Below are positions 1-9,700 of a DNA stretch of 64,000 nucleotides, piece by piece. Origin of the DNA: Pyropia yezoensis. Its lineage: Eukaryota; Rhodophyta; Bangiophyceae; Bangiales; Bangiaceae. Both the position numbers and the translations under genes were made by a program. The notes under the pieces were generated by a model. The model did not search any database. It had not been told where the DNA came from and saw only the letters and a program-made list of their open reading frames with translations. The DNA lies in contig CM020619.1 in the NCBI GenBank assembly GCA_009829735.1, positions 10,592,375 to 10,656,374 of the forward strand, given 5' to 3'. Positions within the stretch are counted from its first letter, which is position 1. Each line of letters begins with the position of its first letter.

Positions 1-416
1 GGGTGCTGCGTCGTGGTATGGGAACGACGGCTGTGACGACGTCCATGATGCTGACGACGGTAGTCGAACGGCGGGCGACGACGGCCCCACATCTCGCGGG
101 GTCTGCCTCGGCTGTGATCACGAATTTCGGGGCAGAAAATGGGAGCAGGTCGCTTACTGTAATGTCGGCTTGGTGCCGGCCGATCGATTCAGTGTCGACT
201 GACGAATGCATGGATTCGAGCACTTTTTGGAAAGAAGTCCGAAGCGGCCGGCAATCCGGGAACGTCTGCAAAGATTGGCGACCGCCCAGGGACAGACCGC
301 CAGGAGGGAGTTCCTTCCCTCACAACTTACTGCCATCGGACCGCACGACCAATGGCGCCCGTGCAGCAAAGATCTCTACAGTGCGGTGCGTGTCGCGTCA
401 CGCACGGTTTTAGTGG
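1..416. other. Left-edge spacer, nothing recognised
   Basis: This stretch lies upstream of the transposase gene. Short open frames exist on both strands, but none shows a recognisable domain. I did not find a terminal inverted repeat of the transposon that should flank the gene on this side, so its left end may lie outside the window. Confidence 0.4.
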
Positions 417-473
417 ATGCCCTGGTGGATGCACTGCATCTGCTTTGCTTTGCGCTCCGTCACGGCTGCTGCG

Positions 474-1508
474 ATGTTCTCTGAGCAGGAGAGACTGCAC
501 GCACTCGGATTGTATTCCGAAAAATACAACCAGGAGGAGGTGGCAGACATCATCGGCTGCTCGCCCCGGTCTCTGCGCCGCTGGGTTGGCCGGTGGGAGG
601 ACGCGGGGACAGTGTGGCAGAGTGAGGAGCGTGAGAACGCGCACTTTGACGCCGCCATCTTCTCGTCTCCGCTCGCTGCTGCTGTGAAGCACCTCGTAGA
701 GGCAGAACCGGCTGCGTTCCTGAAGGACCACGTCAAGCTTCTGAAGGAGCTGAGAAGCATGTCTGACGAGTACGCCGACGTCCACGCCAGCGCCGCCACT
801 GTCTACCGTGTGCTACGCTACCATGGCTATACGCGGAAGAAGATTGAGAGGCTGTTCCATGAGCGCAACCTGAACAACCAGCGGCAGTTCGCGCAGACCA
901 TGAGCCAGATTCCAATGCGGTGCATCGTCAGTATCGACGAGACGCATAAATCGGGTGAGGACTCGTACAGGAAGTACGGCAGGTCGCAGCGCAACAGCTC
1001 GTGCGTGCTGCTCGACCGAGACCCACGTACCATTCCGAGGACGAGCACGATGATGGCGGTCAGCGCCAGCTCGGGTGTTCTATGGATGCAGACGGTGGTG
1101 TTGGGGCCTGCTCAAAACTCGGATGACTGGCGGCTGTTCCTGGAAGACCTGATGCAAGTGGAGGCGATAGGGAAGTACCAGCCCAACCTGCCGTGGGACC
1201 TGCAGCCGGCCAACAGCGTGCTGTTGTTCGATAACGCTGGCATCCATGACCAGCAAGGGGACGACTTCCTGCAGGAGAATGGCGTGTACTACATCAGGCT
1301 CCCCGCCTACTCCCCCAACCTTCAACCTATCGAGGGGGTGTTCAATGAATTGAAGAGGCACATCCGCGACCTTGTGTACTTTGACAGTCGGTATCAGGAC
1401 AAGCCTCGACGGTTGCTGGCCGACGCGGCGATGATGCTGACACACGCGCAAATCATGGGACAGTTCGTGCGAGTGCAGATGAACATGGATGCTTTGTTGC
1501 TGCAGTAG
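474..1508 (+). CDS. IS630/Tc1/mariner-superfamily DDE transposase
   Basis: This is a cut-and-paste transposase of about 344 residues. An N-terminal helix-turn-helix (residues ~5-45, with EEVADIIGCSPRSLRRW) would bind the transposon ends. It is followed by a DDE_3-type catalytic core with three expected metal ligands. The first Asp is in VSIDETHK, the second in LLFDNAGIH, and the Glu is in YSPNLQPIEGVFNELK. By direct count 33 residues separate the second Asp from the Glu (DD33E); Tc1 has 34. The frame is open from an ATG at 417, but similarity to the related copy at 45-46 kb begins near the ATG at 474, so I prefer 474. The ORF is uninterrupted and all catalytic residues are present, so it may be active. 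It is convergent with the zinc-protein gene at 1807-3957. Confidence 0.88.
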   Translation: MFSEQERLHALGLYSEKYNQEEVADIIGCSPRSLRRWVGRWEDAGTVWQSEERENAHFDAAIFSSPLAAAVKHLVEAEPAAFLKDHVKLLKELRSMSDEYADVHASAATVYRVLRYHGYTRKKIERLFHERNLNNQRQFAQTMSQIPMRCIVSIDETHKSGEDSYRKYGRSQRNSSCVLLDRDPRTIPRTSTMMAVSASSGVLWMQTVVLGPAQNSDDWRLFLEDLMQVEAIGKYQPNLPWDLQPANSVLLFDNAGIHDQQGDDFLQENGVYYIRLPAYSPNLQPIEGVFNELKRHIRDLVYFDSRYQDKPRRLLADAAMMLTHAQIMGQFVRVQMNMDALLLQ

Positions 1509-1527
1509 ACAGCCGCAGAACGGCTGT
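1509..1527 (+). terminator. Stem-loop directly after the transposase stop
   Basis: ACAGCCG and CGGCTGT form a perfect 7-bp stem around a CAGAA loop, starting at the base after the stop codon. It could stabilise or terminate the transcript, or be part of a transposon end. The remainder, up to 1806, shows nothing recognisable. Confidence 0.3.
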
Positions 1528-1806
1528 TGCACACATAGAGATAAAAAAAGAGATCTGGCGTCACTGGCAAGACGGCGATGACCGCGCATGCATTCCATTC
1601 TCCTGTGCCTGTAGTGGCGGGCGCCTGCTGTTGGGCGCCCTCCCTCCCCAGCCACTGCGCACGCTTAGACCACCGCGCAAATTCTAACACACACCCTCGC
1701 CGCGTGCAAAAGCACATCACATGCGAAGTCCGCGACGTGTACGTCACCGACGCAGGCTCCGACGTCTTCGCGCCCACACCTTCATGCCGACGCAGTGCAT
1801 TGACGG

Positions 1807-3957
1807 CTACACTTGTGACCTGGGCTCGAGCGCAGTACCAGGAGTAAGACCGCCGGGTGTACGATCATAACAGGCAGCGGGAGTGGCAACGACCTCGAAG
1901 GCAGGAGCAGCTGCGGGCACAGCAGACACAGCAGCCCCAGAGACTTGCACACAAGCAGCAGCAGGAGTGGGACCGCCGGGTGTCCCATCACAAAACGCGG
2001 CGGGTGCGGCCACGACCTCAAAGGCAGAAGCAGCTGCGGGCACGGCAGACACAGCAACCCCAGAGACTTGCAGACAAGCAGCAGCAGGACCACCGCCGCT
2101 CACCGGCTGCATCGGTTGGGAGAAATCCCCAACACGGCGTACATTCACGCCAGGGCCGAGACCACCATAGGCAAGGGAGTGGTCGGGCGTCTGGCCGTAC
2201 ATGGGCGTCGCTCCAACACGACCTCCGCTTGGAACGGGTGCTGTGACAGGTGCACGTGCAGCGCGACCGCCACACAGGTTGGAGTTTAACCGCTGCACAG
2301 GGAGGGCAGCAACCGGTAGACTACCTGTCGCAACTGGAGACCCACCCAACTCACCGAAGACCACAGGCCGCCCGAAAACACCCGCGCCAGCAGGCTGCAT
2401 CACAGCTGCTGGGCCAGCCGAGGGCGGTGCACGTACACTCGTGTCATCCGCGGCAGCACCGCCCGCAATCGCATCTTCTCCGACCGGCTCAGTAGATGTG
2501 TGAGTTCCGCCACGTCTACCGGTGGATGACTCTGCGTTGACGTCGACAGGGTCGGCATCGTTGACAGCAGGACGCCCACGAGGCGGCGGCCGAACGCGAA
2601 TAACAGGTGGGAGTGACTGTGTATCGGCGTGACGCTCTGCAGCTGCCGCTGCCTGTGCATGGACTTTTACAATGCCACCCGCCACGCACGGCAGGTACAT
2701 CTCCCTCATCATCGGCGGAAACTTGTTGCACAAGAACTCCGCAATGTGAGCTGCGGAGTACTGCCCGCATGACATGACATACCCGCGCAAGCCCAGCTTA
2801 AGCGCCGCCTGTGTCACCATATTGCGCACGTCATCGTCCGTTTCCTCGACGGGTAGCTGACAGGCGGCGACGAGAACAGCTTCTGCCAGCCCCGTCGGCG
2901 TCAGCGATGACAGGGGGTGCCACTCAATGGGCGTCAACAGCGCCGAAAACCGCACCCAAGAGCCCGTCGGCCAGCTGCGTCCCCCGTCAGCAGAGCCACT
3001 GGAGTCGGACACCACGTGCACATCGTTGTTGTTGCGAGTGCCCTTGCCCTTGCGACTGGGCGACCGTGTCGCGGGCGAACGGCCAGACGGTGAGTGAGCG
3101 GACGGTGTCTTGTGTGACGATCCGGCGCCGCCACGCCCACCAGAAGCAGTCCCTCGTGCCTTGACTATGGCACGCGCTGCGGATGACGTCCTTGTCTTAC
3201 GTGCTGCCAGATGCGCCATCAGCTCCCGCCTCGTCTGCGGTAGAACAGCTTTCCTTGACTGGACGCGTCGGCTGTCTCCGCCTGTGCTGGAGCTGTCACG
3301 TGAGTCGTCCTTCCCGTCCATGTCGCTGAAGCTGCCTTCTTGTTCGTAAGCTGCCGCTGCGTTGGCGCCGACGGCGCCGCGCTTGCGGTGGCGCCGCACA
3401 CTGTCAAAATTGGCTCGATTCTTGTCGCTGAGGACGGACGCCTTTGATCGCCGCGCGTCCATCAAAGCCACAGTTTGATCACCAGAAACACCTCCGTTGT
3501 GAACGTTGGCTCGCAGTGTCGACGTCATAGCAGCGTCACGCGCCTTGTCTACCGCCGCTCTCGTCGCCGCGTTCACCGTGTTCTCCACGATTTGCTGCAC
3601 GTCCGTGTTCTGCACGTGCTCGCAGACGAAGTCGTCCACATTGAGCCCGGGCTGGTAGTCGGAGCGGGTGATCTTGCCATCCTTCATGCGCCAGCGTAGC
3701 GGGTTGTACTTCTGCGTGCTGTTCGCGTGCCCCTTCTTGTGGCACACCGAGCACGTAATGTGATGCGAGCAATTGCCAGACAGGCAGGGCGCCGCGACGT
3801 GGTACTCGCTGGTGCTCGGCAGCAGTGATCGGCACTCCATGTCGTTGAGCGGGCAGTTCTTCGCGTTGTGCCCCGTCGTGCCAGTCTTGAACCTGAACCG
3901 ACATATGCTGCAGGTACGGTACGTCGTGCTCTTGTCCGCCGACCCTCGCCCACTCAT
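1807..3957 (-). CDS. Cys/His zinc-binding protein of unknown function (paralogue of the gene at 25.1-26.8 kb)
   Basis: This is a single open frame of about 716 residues from an ATG at 3957. Residues ~15-35 hold a Cys/His cluster (CSIC, then KTGTTGH, then NCPLND). A second cluster at ~65-85 holds CSHHITCSVCHKKGH. Together they look like a pair of zinc ribbons or knuckles. The middle (~180-330) is Ser/Arg/Lys-rich and probably disordered. Residues ~345-460 form a helical domain with DVRNMVTQAALKLGLRGY. The C-terminal third is Pro/Ala/Gly-rich and ends in two ~41-residue repeats. The gene at 25.1-26.8 kb shares the order of both Cys/His clusters and the helical domain. I do not recognise the family; nucleic-acid or chromatin binding is only a guess from the zinc motifs. 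It may belong to a mobile element, since a transposase gene is next door. Confidence 0.65.
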   Translation of the reverse strand: MSGRGSADKSTTYRTCSICRFRFKTGTTGHNAKNCPLNDMECRSLLPSTSEYHVAAPCLSGNCSHHITCSVCHKKGHANSTQKYNPLRWRMKDGKITRSDYQPGLNVDDFVCEHVQNTDVQQIVENTVNAATRAAVDKARDAAMTSTLRANVHNGGVSGDQTVALMDARRSKASVLSDKNRANFDSVRRHRKRGAVGANAAAAYEQEGSFSDMDGKDDSRDSSSTGGDSRRVQSRKAVLPQTRRELMAHLAARKTRTSSAARAIVKARGTASGGRGGAGSSHKTPSAHSPSGRSPATRSPSRKGKGTRNNNDVHVVSDSSGSADGGRSWPTGSWVRFSALLTPIEWHPLSSLTPTGLAEAVLVAACQLPVEETDDDVRNMVTQAALKLGLRGYVMSCGQYSAAHIAEFLCNKFPPMMREMYLPCVAGGIVKVHAQAAAAAERHADTQSLPPVIRVRPPPRGRPAVNDADPVDVNAESSTGRRGGTHTSTEPVGEDAIAGGAAADDTSVRAPPSAGPAAVMQPAGAGVFGRPVVFGELGGSPVATGSLPVAALPVQRLNSNLCGGRAARAPVTAPVPSGGRVGATPMYGQTPDHSLAYGGLGPGVNVRRVGDFSQPMQPVSGGGPAAACLQVSGVAVSAVPAAASAFEVVAAPAAFCDGTPGGPTPAAACVQVSGAAVSAVPAAAPAFEVVATPAACYDRTPGGLTPGTALEPRSQV
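1848..2093 (-). repeat. Two tandem 123-bp repeats inside the CDS C-terminus
   Basis: Two direct copies begin at 1848 and 1971 and preserve the reading frame (41 codons each). They encode an Ala/Val/Pro-rich unit with the pattern QVSG..VSAVPAAA.AFEVV. A degenerate start of a third unit follows at about 2088. Frame-preserving periodicity supports coding on the minus strand. Confidence 0.6.
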
Positions 3958-4009
3958 GATGTGAACAGAGCACAGTGGTCGCAACAAAAGAGGAGGCAGA
4001 ACGGGACAC

Positions 4010-4815
4010 GAATCAGCACACCACCAACAGCGACACCCTCACATGTGGGAAGGGCGCAAACAGCGATAGGCAGGGGCGGCCGGGCGGAACGGCCGGGCAC
4101 GACCAACAGCGACACCGTCACACGTGGAAAAGGCGACAACAGCGACACCGTCACACGCAGGAAGGGCACCGACGGCGACGGGCAGGCGGTGGCCGAGCGG
4201 AGTGGCCGGGCACGACCAACAGCGACACCGTCACACGGGGAAGAGGCAACTACAGCGACACCGTCACACGCAGGAAGGGCACCGACGGCGACGGGCAGGG
4301 GGCGGCCGGGCGGTGCGGACGGGCACGACGAACAGCGACACCGTCACACGCAGGAAGGGCACCGACGGCGACGGGTAGGGCGCGGCCGGGCGGTGCGGAC
4401 GGGCACAACGAACAGCGACACCGTCCCACGCAGGAAGCGCACCGACGGCGACAGGCAGGGGGCGGCCGGGCGGTGCGGACGGGCACCACGAACAGCGACA
4501 CCGTCACACGCAGGAAGGGCACCGACGGCGACGGGCAAGGGCCGGCTGGGTGGTGCGGACGGGCACAACGAGCAGCGACGCCGTCACACGCAGGAAGGGC
4601 ACCGACGGCGACAGGCAGGGGGCGGCCGGGCGGTGCGGACGGGCACCACGAACAGCGACACCGTCACACGCAGGAAGGGCACCGACGGCGACAGGCAGGG
4701 GGCGGCCGGGCGGTGCGGACGGGCACCACGAACAGCGACACCGTCACACGCAGGAAGGGCACCGACGGCGACGGGCAGGGGGCGGCCGGGCGGTGCGGAC
4801 GGGCACCACCAACCG
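4010..4815. repeat. 80-bp minisatellite array
   Basis: Unit boundaries (GGGCAC followed by A/G/C ACG) recur at 4321, 4401, 4481, 4561, 4641, 4721 and 4801, which is exactly 80 bp each time, with a few substitutions per unit. To the left (4010-4320) the repeats are older and irregular, including a ~33-bp insertion. Since 80 is not a multiple of 3, a reading frame passing through rotates through all three unit frames. The long open frames here are therefore not good evidence of a protein. The array lies just upstream of the start of the minus-strand zinc-protein gene, in its probable promoter side. Confidence 0.85.
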
Positions 4816-5597
4816 CGACAGAGTCACAGGTGGGGCGTGGTTCGGTGAGCTCGAGGAGAGCCAGACGTTGCACGTGGGGTATGAGCACGGAGAGGGCGCG
4901 AGCCGTGGCGCGAGCACAGGAGCCAGAACAGGAAAAGACATACAAACGGGTTGCGGCCGACGAATGCGCCAGAACCCGAGCCGATCGAGACAGGCCGCTC
5001 GCTCAATATCACCGTCACGGGACGTCGCGATCTGCGCCTGCAATGCGCTCGCATTGGTCAATTAAATGAGGACCAGTCCCGCGATCGAGAGGGCCACGTG
5101 TGACTGCTGGTTGCGTCGAAGGTTGCGTTCCCACACCGATGTGGCCATTTTTGGGAAAAGCACCATACTCAACCCTCATTCCGCCATGGGGGACCGCAAC
5201 CCCGCCAGATTGCGTCCCTGGGGGGGGTCCCCCGCGGTCCCCCCAGCATAGCCGGTCCCCCCACGTTAGGCTAACAAACACGCCTCTCATTGGCTCACGC
5301 TGGGTGGCTCGTCAGCTAACCCCCTGTACTTCCTCCCCGACTCTCTTCCCACCCGCCCCCTTGCTGTCCTCTGCCCGCTCGCTGCACCCCCCCCGCTCGC
5401 TCCCCCCCCCCCCCCATCGCTGCCCCCTCCCCTTATCGCTACCCCCATCCCTTCGCTGCTCCCCCCAACCACGCTGACCCCCCGCCCCCTCCCTTCTTCC
5501 CTCTCTTTTTCGCCCCACCCCGACGGGATCGCTGCCCGTCCCCGTGCCAAGAAGCACGCATCCCCCCCACCCGCTCCTGACGTCCGCGGCGCTCGCA
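4816..5597. other. Spacer with strongly pyrimidine-rich strand (about 5320-5560)
   Basis: No gene is recognised. The right half is almost pure C/T on the plus strand, with runs of C up to 14, immediately upstream of the start codon at 5598. Such a tract is compatible with a pyrimidine-rich initiator region or non-B DNA. No TATA box is obvious. Confidence 0.4.
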
Positions 5598-6770
5598 ATG
5601 GAGCCGGACGAAGAGCAGCCGGGCGCCGGCCCTCAAGACGAAGGACCGCACGGACCACGCGCAGACGCCGACGACGCCCTCCCGCCCGGAGATGGCGCCG
5701 CGTCGGGCGACCAGGCCGACCCGCGGGAGTTGGCCGAGCTGGAGGCGGCCGTGCACCTCAAGCAGCGGCGCCTCCGCGGGCTGCTCCGCCACGTGGGCGA
5801 GGCGCGGGCGCGGCGCCCGCAGCTGCCCGACGGCGCCGCGCTGGACGCGGCCCTCGCCGGACTGACGGCGGCGGCGGCCGCCGCAGCCGGGGCGCCGCAC
5901 GAAGTTGCGCCCACCACCGACTGTGCGGTGGCGGCGGCGGGCGCCGCCCTGGAGGCGGCCACCACCCCGGCGGTGGCGGGCGCGACCGCGTGGGTGGACG
6001 CGCACGACCCGTTGGACGACGACGGTCTTTTGGCGCAGCGGGCGCGGCGGGCGGCGTCCCTGATTGGGAGCACCTCCCGCGGCATGGCGCGGCGCGGTGT
6101 AGAGGTGGAGGACCGCCGCGGGGCGGCGCCCGGCGGCCGCCCCTGCGCCCGATGCCGCCAGCGGTCGCACAAGACGGGGGCGGCGACGTGCCCGGCCATG
6201 GCGCTGTTTGGCGTCAAGAACCCGCACGCGTACGACCGCGGGGAGGACCCCGCCGCGTCCGACCCGTACGCCTGCCGGGCGACGGTGACATCGTCGGTGA
6301 TGGTGCCCATGGCGGCCGTTCTGCGCGCCCTTCCCGCGACCCCCGACGGAACGGCGCACGCCGTCCTGCGCGGCGGGTTCCTCGCCACCGGCGAGCACCA
6401 CACGCAGCTGCACTTCACGCTGACCCTGGTGTGGCTCAACACCGTGCACACCCTCTTTGGCGCCGTCAAGGCGGATGGGTGGGCGGCGGCGCTGCCCGGC
6501 TCTGCCCAATGGGGCGAGTACTGGAACTGGGTGGCGTACGCGGTCTGCTGCCGCGGCGCACACGGCGGCAGCCTGCCCGCCGGCGTGAAGTGCGGCAGCT
6601 GCGGGCGGGCGCGGGACAACACGCTGTGCGGGCCTGCTGCGCGTCGGCTGTTGCTGTCTTACCCGGCGTTGATGGACGCCACGCGCAACGCCATGGACGC
6701 CAAGTCTTTCTGCGTCAAGGCCCAGTCCCGCGGCAGCGCCTCCCGTGTCCGCACCTCCAGAGCAAGTTGA
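5598..6770 (+). CDS. Hypothetical zinc-knuckle protein
   Basis: This is an open frame of about 390 residues from the ATG at 5598. Residues ~1-175 are acidic to Ala-rich and probably helical or disordered. Residues ~185-205 hold CARCRQRSHKTGAATC, a CX2CX4HX6C zinc-knuckle-like motif. A second pair, CGSC then C, lies near residues 340-355. Between them is a Trp-containing folded-looking region (LVWLNTVHTLFG, YWNWVAYAV). The last ~35 codons are the exact complement of the TPR coding sequence of the convergent NB-ARC gene. The natural C-terminus has therefore probably been replaced or extended by reading into that gene. I do not recognise the family. The RxRxxKTG...CP pattern recalls the first cluster of the protein at 1807-3957, but that is weak. 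Confidence 0.5.
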   Translation: MEPDEEQPGAGPQDEGPHGPRADADDALPPGDGAASGDQADPRELAELEAAVHLKQRRLRGLLRHVGEARARRPQLPDGAALDAALAGLTAAAAAAAGAPHEVAPTTDCAVAAAGAALEAATTPAVAGATAWVDAHDPLDDDGLLAQRARRAASLIGSTSRGMARRGVEVEDRRGAAPGGRPCARCRQRSHKTGAATCPAMALFGVKNPHAYDRGEDPAASDPYACRATVTSSVMVPMAAVLRALPATPDGTAHAVLRGGFLATGEHHTQLHFTLTLVWLNTVHTLFGAVKADGWAAALPGSAQWGEYWNWVAYAVCCRGAHGGSLPAGVKCGSCGRARDNTLCGPAARRLLLSYPALMDATRNAMDAKSFCVKAQSRGSASRVRTSRAS

Positions 6771-9700
6771 TAACACCCCAACGCCGCCTCCACGTTGTCC
6801 AGGTTGTCCCCACCAACGCGGTCACGGTAGGCGTTTCCGAGGTTGTTCTGCGATGAGGCCCACTCCCGCGGCGCCGCTTCACGCGTCCGCACCTTCAGCG
6901 CGAGTAGGTGGCACTCCACCGCCAACTCCTTGTTGGTCACCCCGTCCCCGAGAACTCGACTGCGGTACGCAATGCCAAGGTTGTCCTGAATCATAGCCCA
7001 GAACCGCGGCGCCTCCTCGCGCGTCAGCACCTCTAGCGCCAGCCGGTAGCACTTCACCGCGTCGTCCACGTTGGTCGCCCTGTCCCCGACAACACGGTCC
7101 ATATACGCTTGGCCCAAATTGTTCTGCGTCAAGGCCCAGTCTCGCGGCGCCACTTCCCGAGTCCCCTCCAGCAGCGCCAGCTGGTAGAACTTCAAGGCCG
7201 CCTCCATGTTGTCGGCCTTGTCTCCAACGACGCGGTCAAAGTACGCGACGCCCAAATTAATCTGCGTGACGGCCCATTCAAGCGGCGCCGCCTCCCGCGT
7301 CAGCACCAGCAGCGCCTTGTGGTAACACCCGATCGCCGCCTCCACATTGCGCGCCCTGTCCCCTTCCTCGAGATTGGAATACGCAATGCCCAGGTTAATG
7401 TGCGAGAAGGCCCAGTCCCGTGGCGTCGTTTCCCGCGTCCACACCCGCAGCGCCAGCAGGTAGCACTCTACAGCAGCCTCCACGTTGGCCTTCCTGCTCC
7501 CGCCGACGCGATCAAGGTAGGCGCGTCCCAGGCTCACGCGGACGCCGGCCAGCTTCCCTGGATGCTGGTGCACCTCATGAGCGACGTCTCCTACAACAGC
7601 GAGCAACGCCGCCACCACAATCTCCAAGTCCTCTTGATACGCCTGCGGCAAACCTTTGCGCTCGCGAAAAGCTGGCCACCCCGACTGTGTTAATGATACC
7701 AGTACACCAACGTTGCCACTAGCCTGGGCGTGGCGGGCCACGTTATCGAAGATGTAGTCATCGTCTGGTAGTTTCTCCAGTTTGTACAGCACGACACCGC
7801 CGACCGCCTCACCACTGCTCGTGCTCTCTACGTAGTCGTTCAAGAGCCGGCTGTGTGTGTCACGGAAGCTAGAACCCAGCAAGCACTTGGCATACCCTGC
7901 CACGACGGGATGTAGAATAATCGCCGACACCTCCGTTCCACGCCCCACCGAGCGCACCAGCCCGGCGTCGATCAGAGAGTCCACCATCGCACCCACGATG
8001 CGCCGCACATGGACGCAATCCGCATTCCGGACACGGTCCGCCACAGGTACGTCCGCAACAGCTCCAGTGTCCAGCAGCGGACGCCATAACCGCAACAGCA
8101 CGTCTACGCCGACCTCCACGCTGGCAGGTAAAATGCCAAGTGCTCGAAAAGCCATCCGGCTTGCCTCGTCGGGCAGCAGGCCTAGGCTCGTGTCGAGCGT
8201 TGCACGAACGGACGGCCGCAGCCCCAGGCCACCGTCAGGCCGCACGAAGTCTGGCTCCATCCACCGCTCCTTGAGCGCGTGCGCGACCCGCCGCCAGGCG
8301 CCTCTGCGTCCAATCATCGAGCCTATGATATTCAGTGACAGCGCGTGCCGCCCCGTTTTCTCCACGACCGGCCGCACCCAATCATTCTCCTCGGAAGCGG
8401 AAAACGGATTCCCTTTCATCCTCACATCTCGGGACATTGCGTTGGCTAGCAGCAACCGGCAGTCCGCATCAGGGAGGCCGTCAATGGGGACTGACTCGGA
8501 ACCCACTGCTGAAGCAACAGCCTCAGACCTCGTGGTGAACAGGATCGGGGTGGCCAATGGCACCACGCGCAGGAGCTGCCGCAGCAGGTCGACCTTGGTG
8601 ACCAACACATCGTCGATGACCACCAACCACTCAGCCGAGTCATCCGCTGACGCAGACTGCACGTGACCCGCCGCAATGCTCACCACGTCACCCCCAGGTG
8701 GAATGGACAGTAGCCTCCGGGCAACATCGTGCCCACAAAAGCGAGCAGTCAGCCCCACGACCGCGTCCACCAAGGTCTGTCTGGAGGACGCATCGCCCAG
8801 CTGCACCCACACGCTGCCCCGCGGGAAAAGGTCGCGCACCTCTTCGCAGATTGCCACCCCGGCGCACGACGTCGTCTTGCCGCTGCCCCCAATACCAGTG
8901 ACACCCACTCGCGGGGCCATGCCGCCGCGGCCGCGGCGGTGCACGTAGTTGCGTAGAGTGCCGAAAAGAGCGTGCTCAACACGATCCGGCTTGGAAACCC
9001 CAGGCACGTAGCCCAGGTCCGGAGCACGGACGTCGAGGCGGGCATCGAGGTCCTCTACAGTTGTGGCCTCGGATGGCTCAACACGGCCATTCCGTTCTGC
9101 AACTGTCTCGCTCAGCGCAGCAAACCCGTCTGCAACATTCTCGCTCAGCGCAGCAAACCTTTCCATCACCGCGTAGGTGCACTCATTGGTCTTGACCAGC
9201 GCGAGCAGGTCCCTGTGAATCACATCCAAGTCCGCCTCCCACCCGCGCACGACCTCGTCCGGGCCCGTGACCGCACTCCTGATGGCACTTTCAAAATACG
9301 ACGCCTCAACTTCCCCCAGTAGGGCCTCGGTGCGATGAAGTACATCACACAGCGGCTGCGTGAGGGCATCCACCCAGTCCGCCTGAGGGCACGACAAAGC
9401 CTTGGCGGTGCACCCCACAGCTGCGATAAGGACGTCCGCACACCGGTCCGTCACAGCTGCCCGAACGGCATCGCGCTCTCCGGCTAGCACGAACAGCGCC
9501 CCCACTTGGGCAACAAAAAGCGCGAGACAAAGCGCAGGACCGACAACTGGGACCCCGTTGACCTGATCAACCGCGTCCCCCATCCTCATAGCGGTGCGCG
9601 CGGCCGCATTGGGCAACGCTAATAGCCAATGCGCAGCCACCCGGCGATACCGATGCCTGCACGAGTTGTGTCCCGTCGCCCCATCTCCGGACACGGCGTC

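Noticed and set aside
3868-5069. Two overlapping plus-strand frames of 326 and 364 codons over the 80-bp minisatellite
   Set aside because: Both are products of the same repeat read in rotating frames; the peptides are compositionally repetitive and no domain is seen.
5439-6776. A 445-codon minus-strand frame opposite the zinc-knuckle ORF
   Set aside because: It is an Arg/Ala/Gly-rich shadow; the plus frame has an ATG context, zinc-type motifs and a plausible fold.
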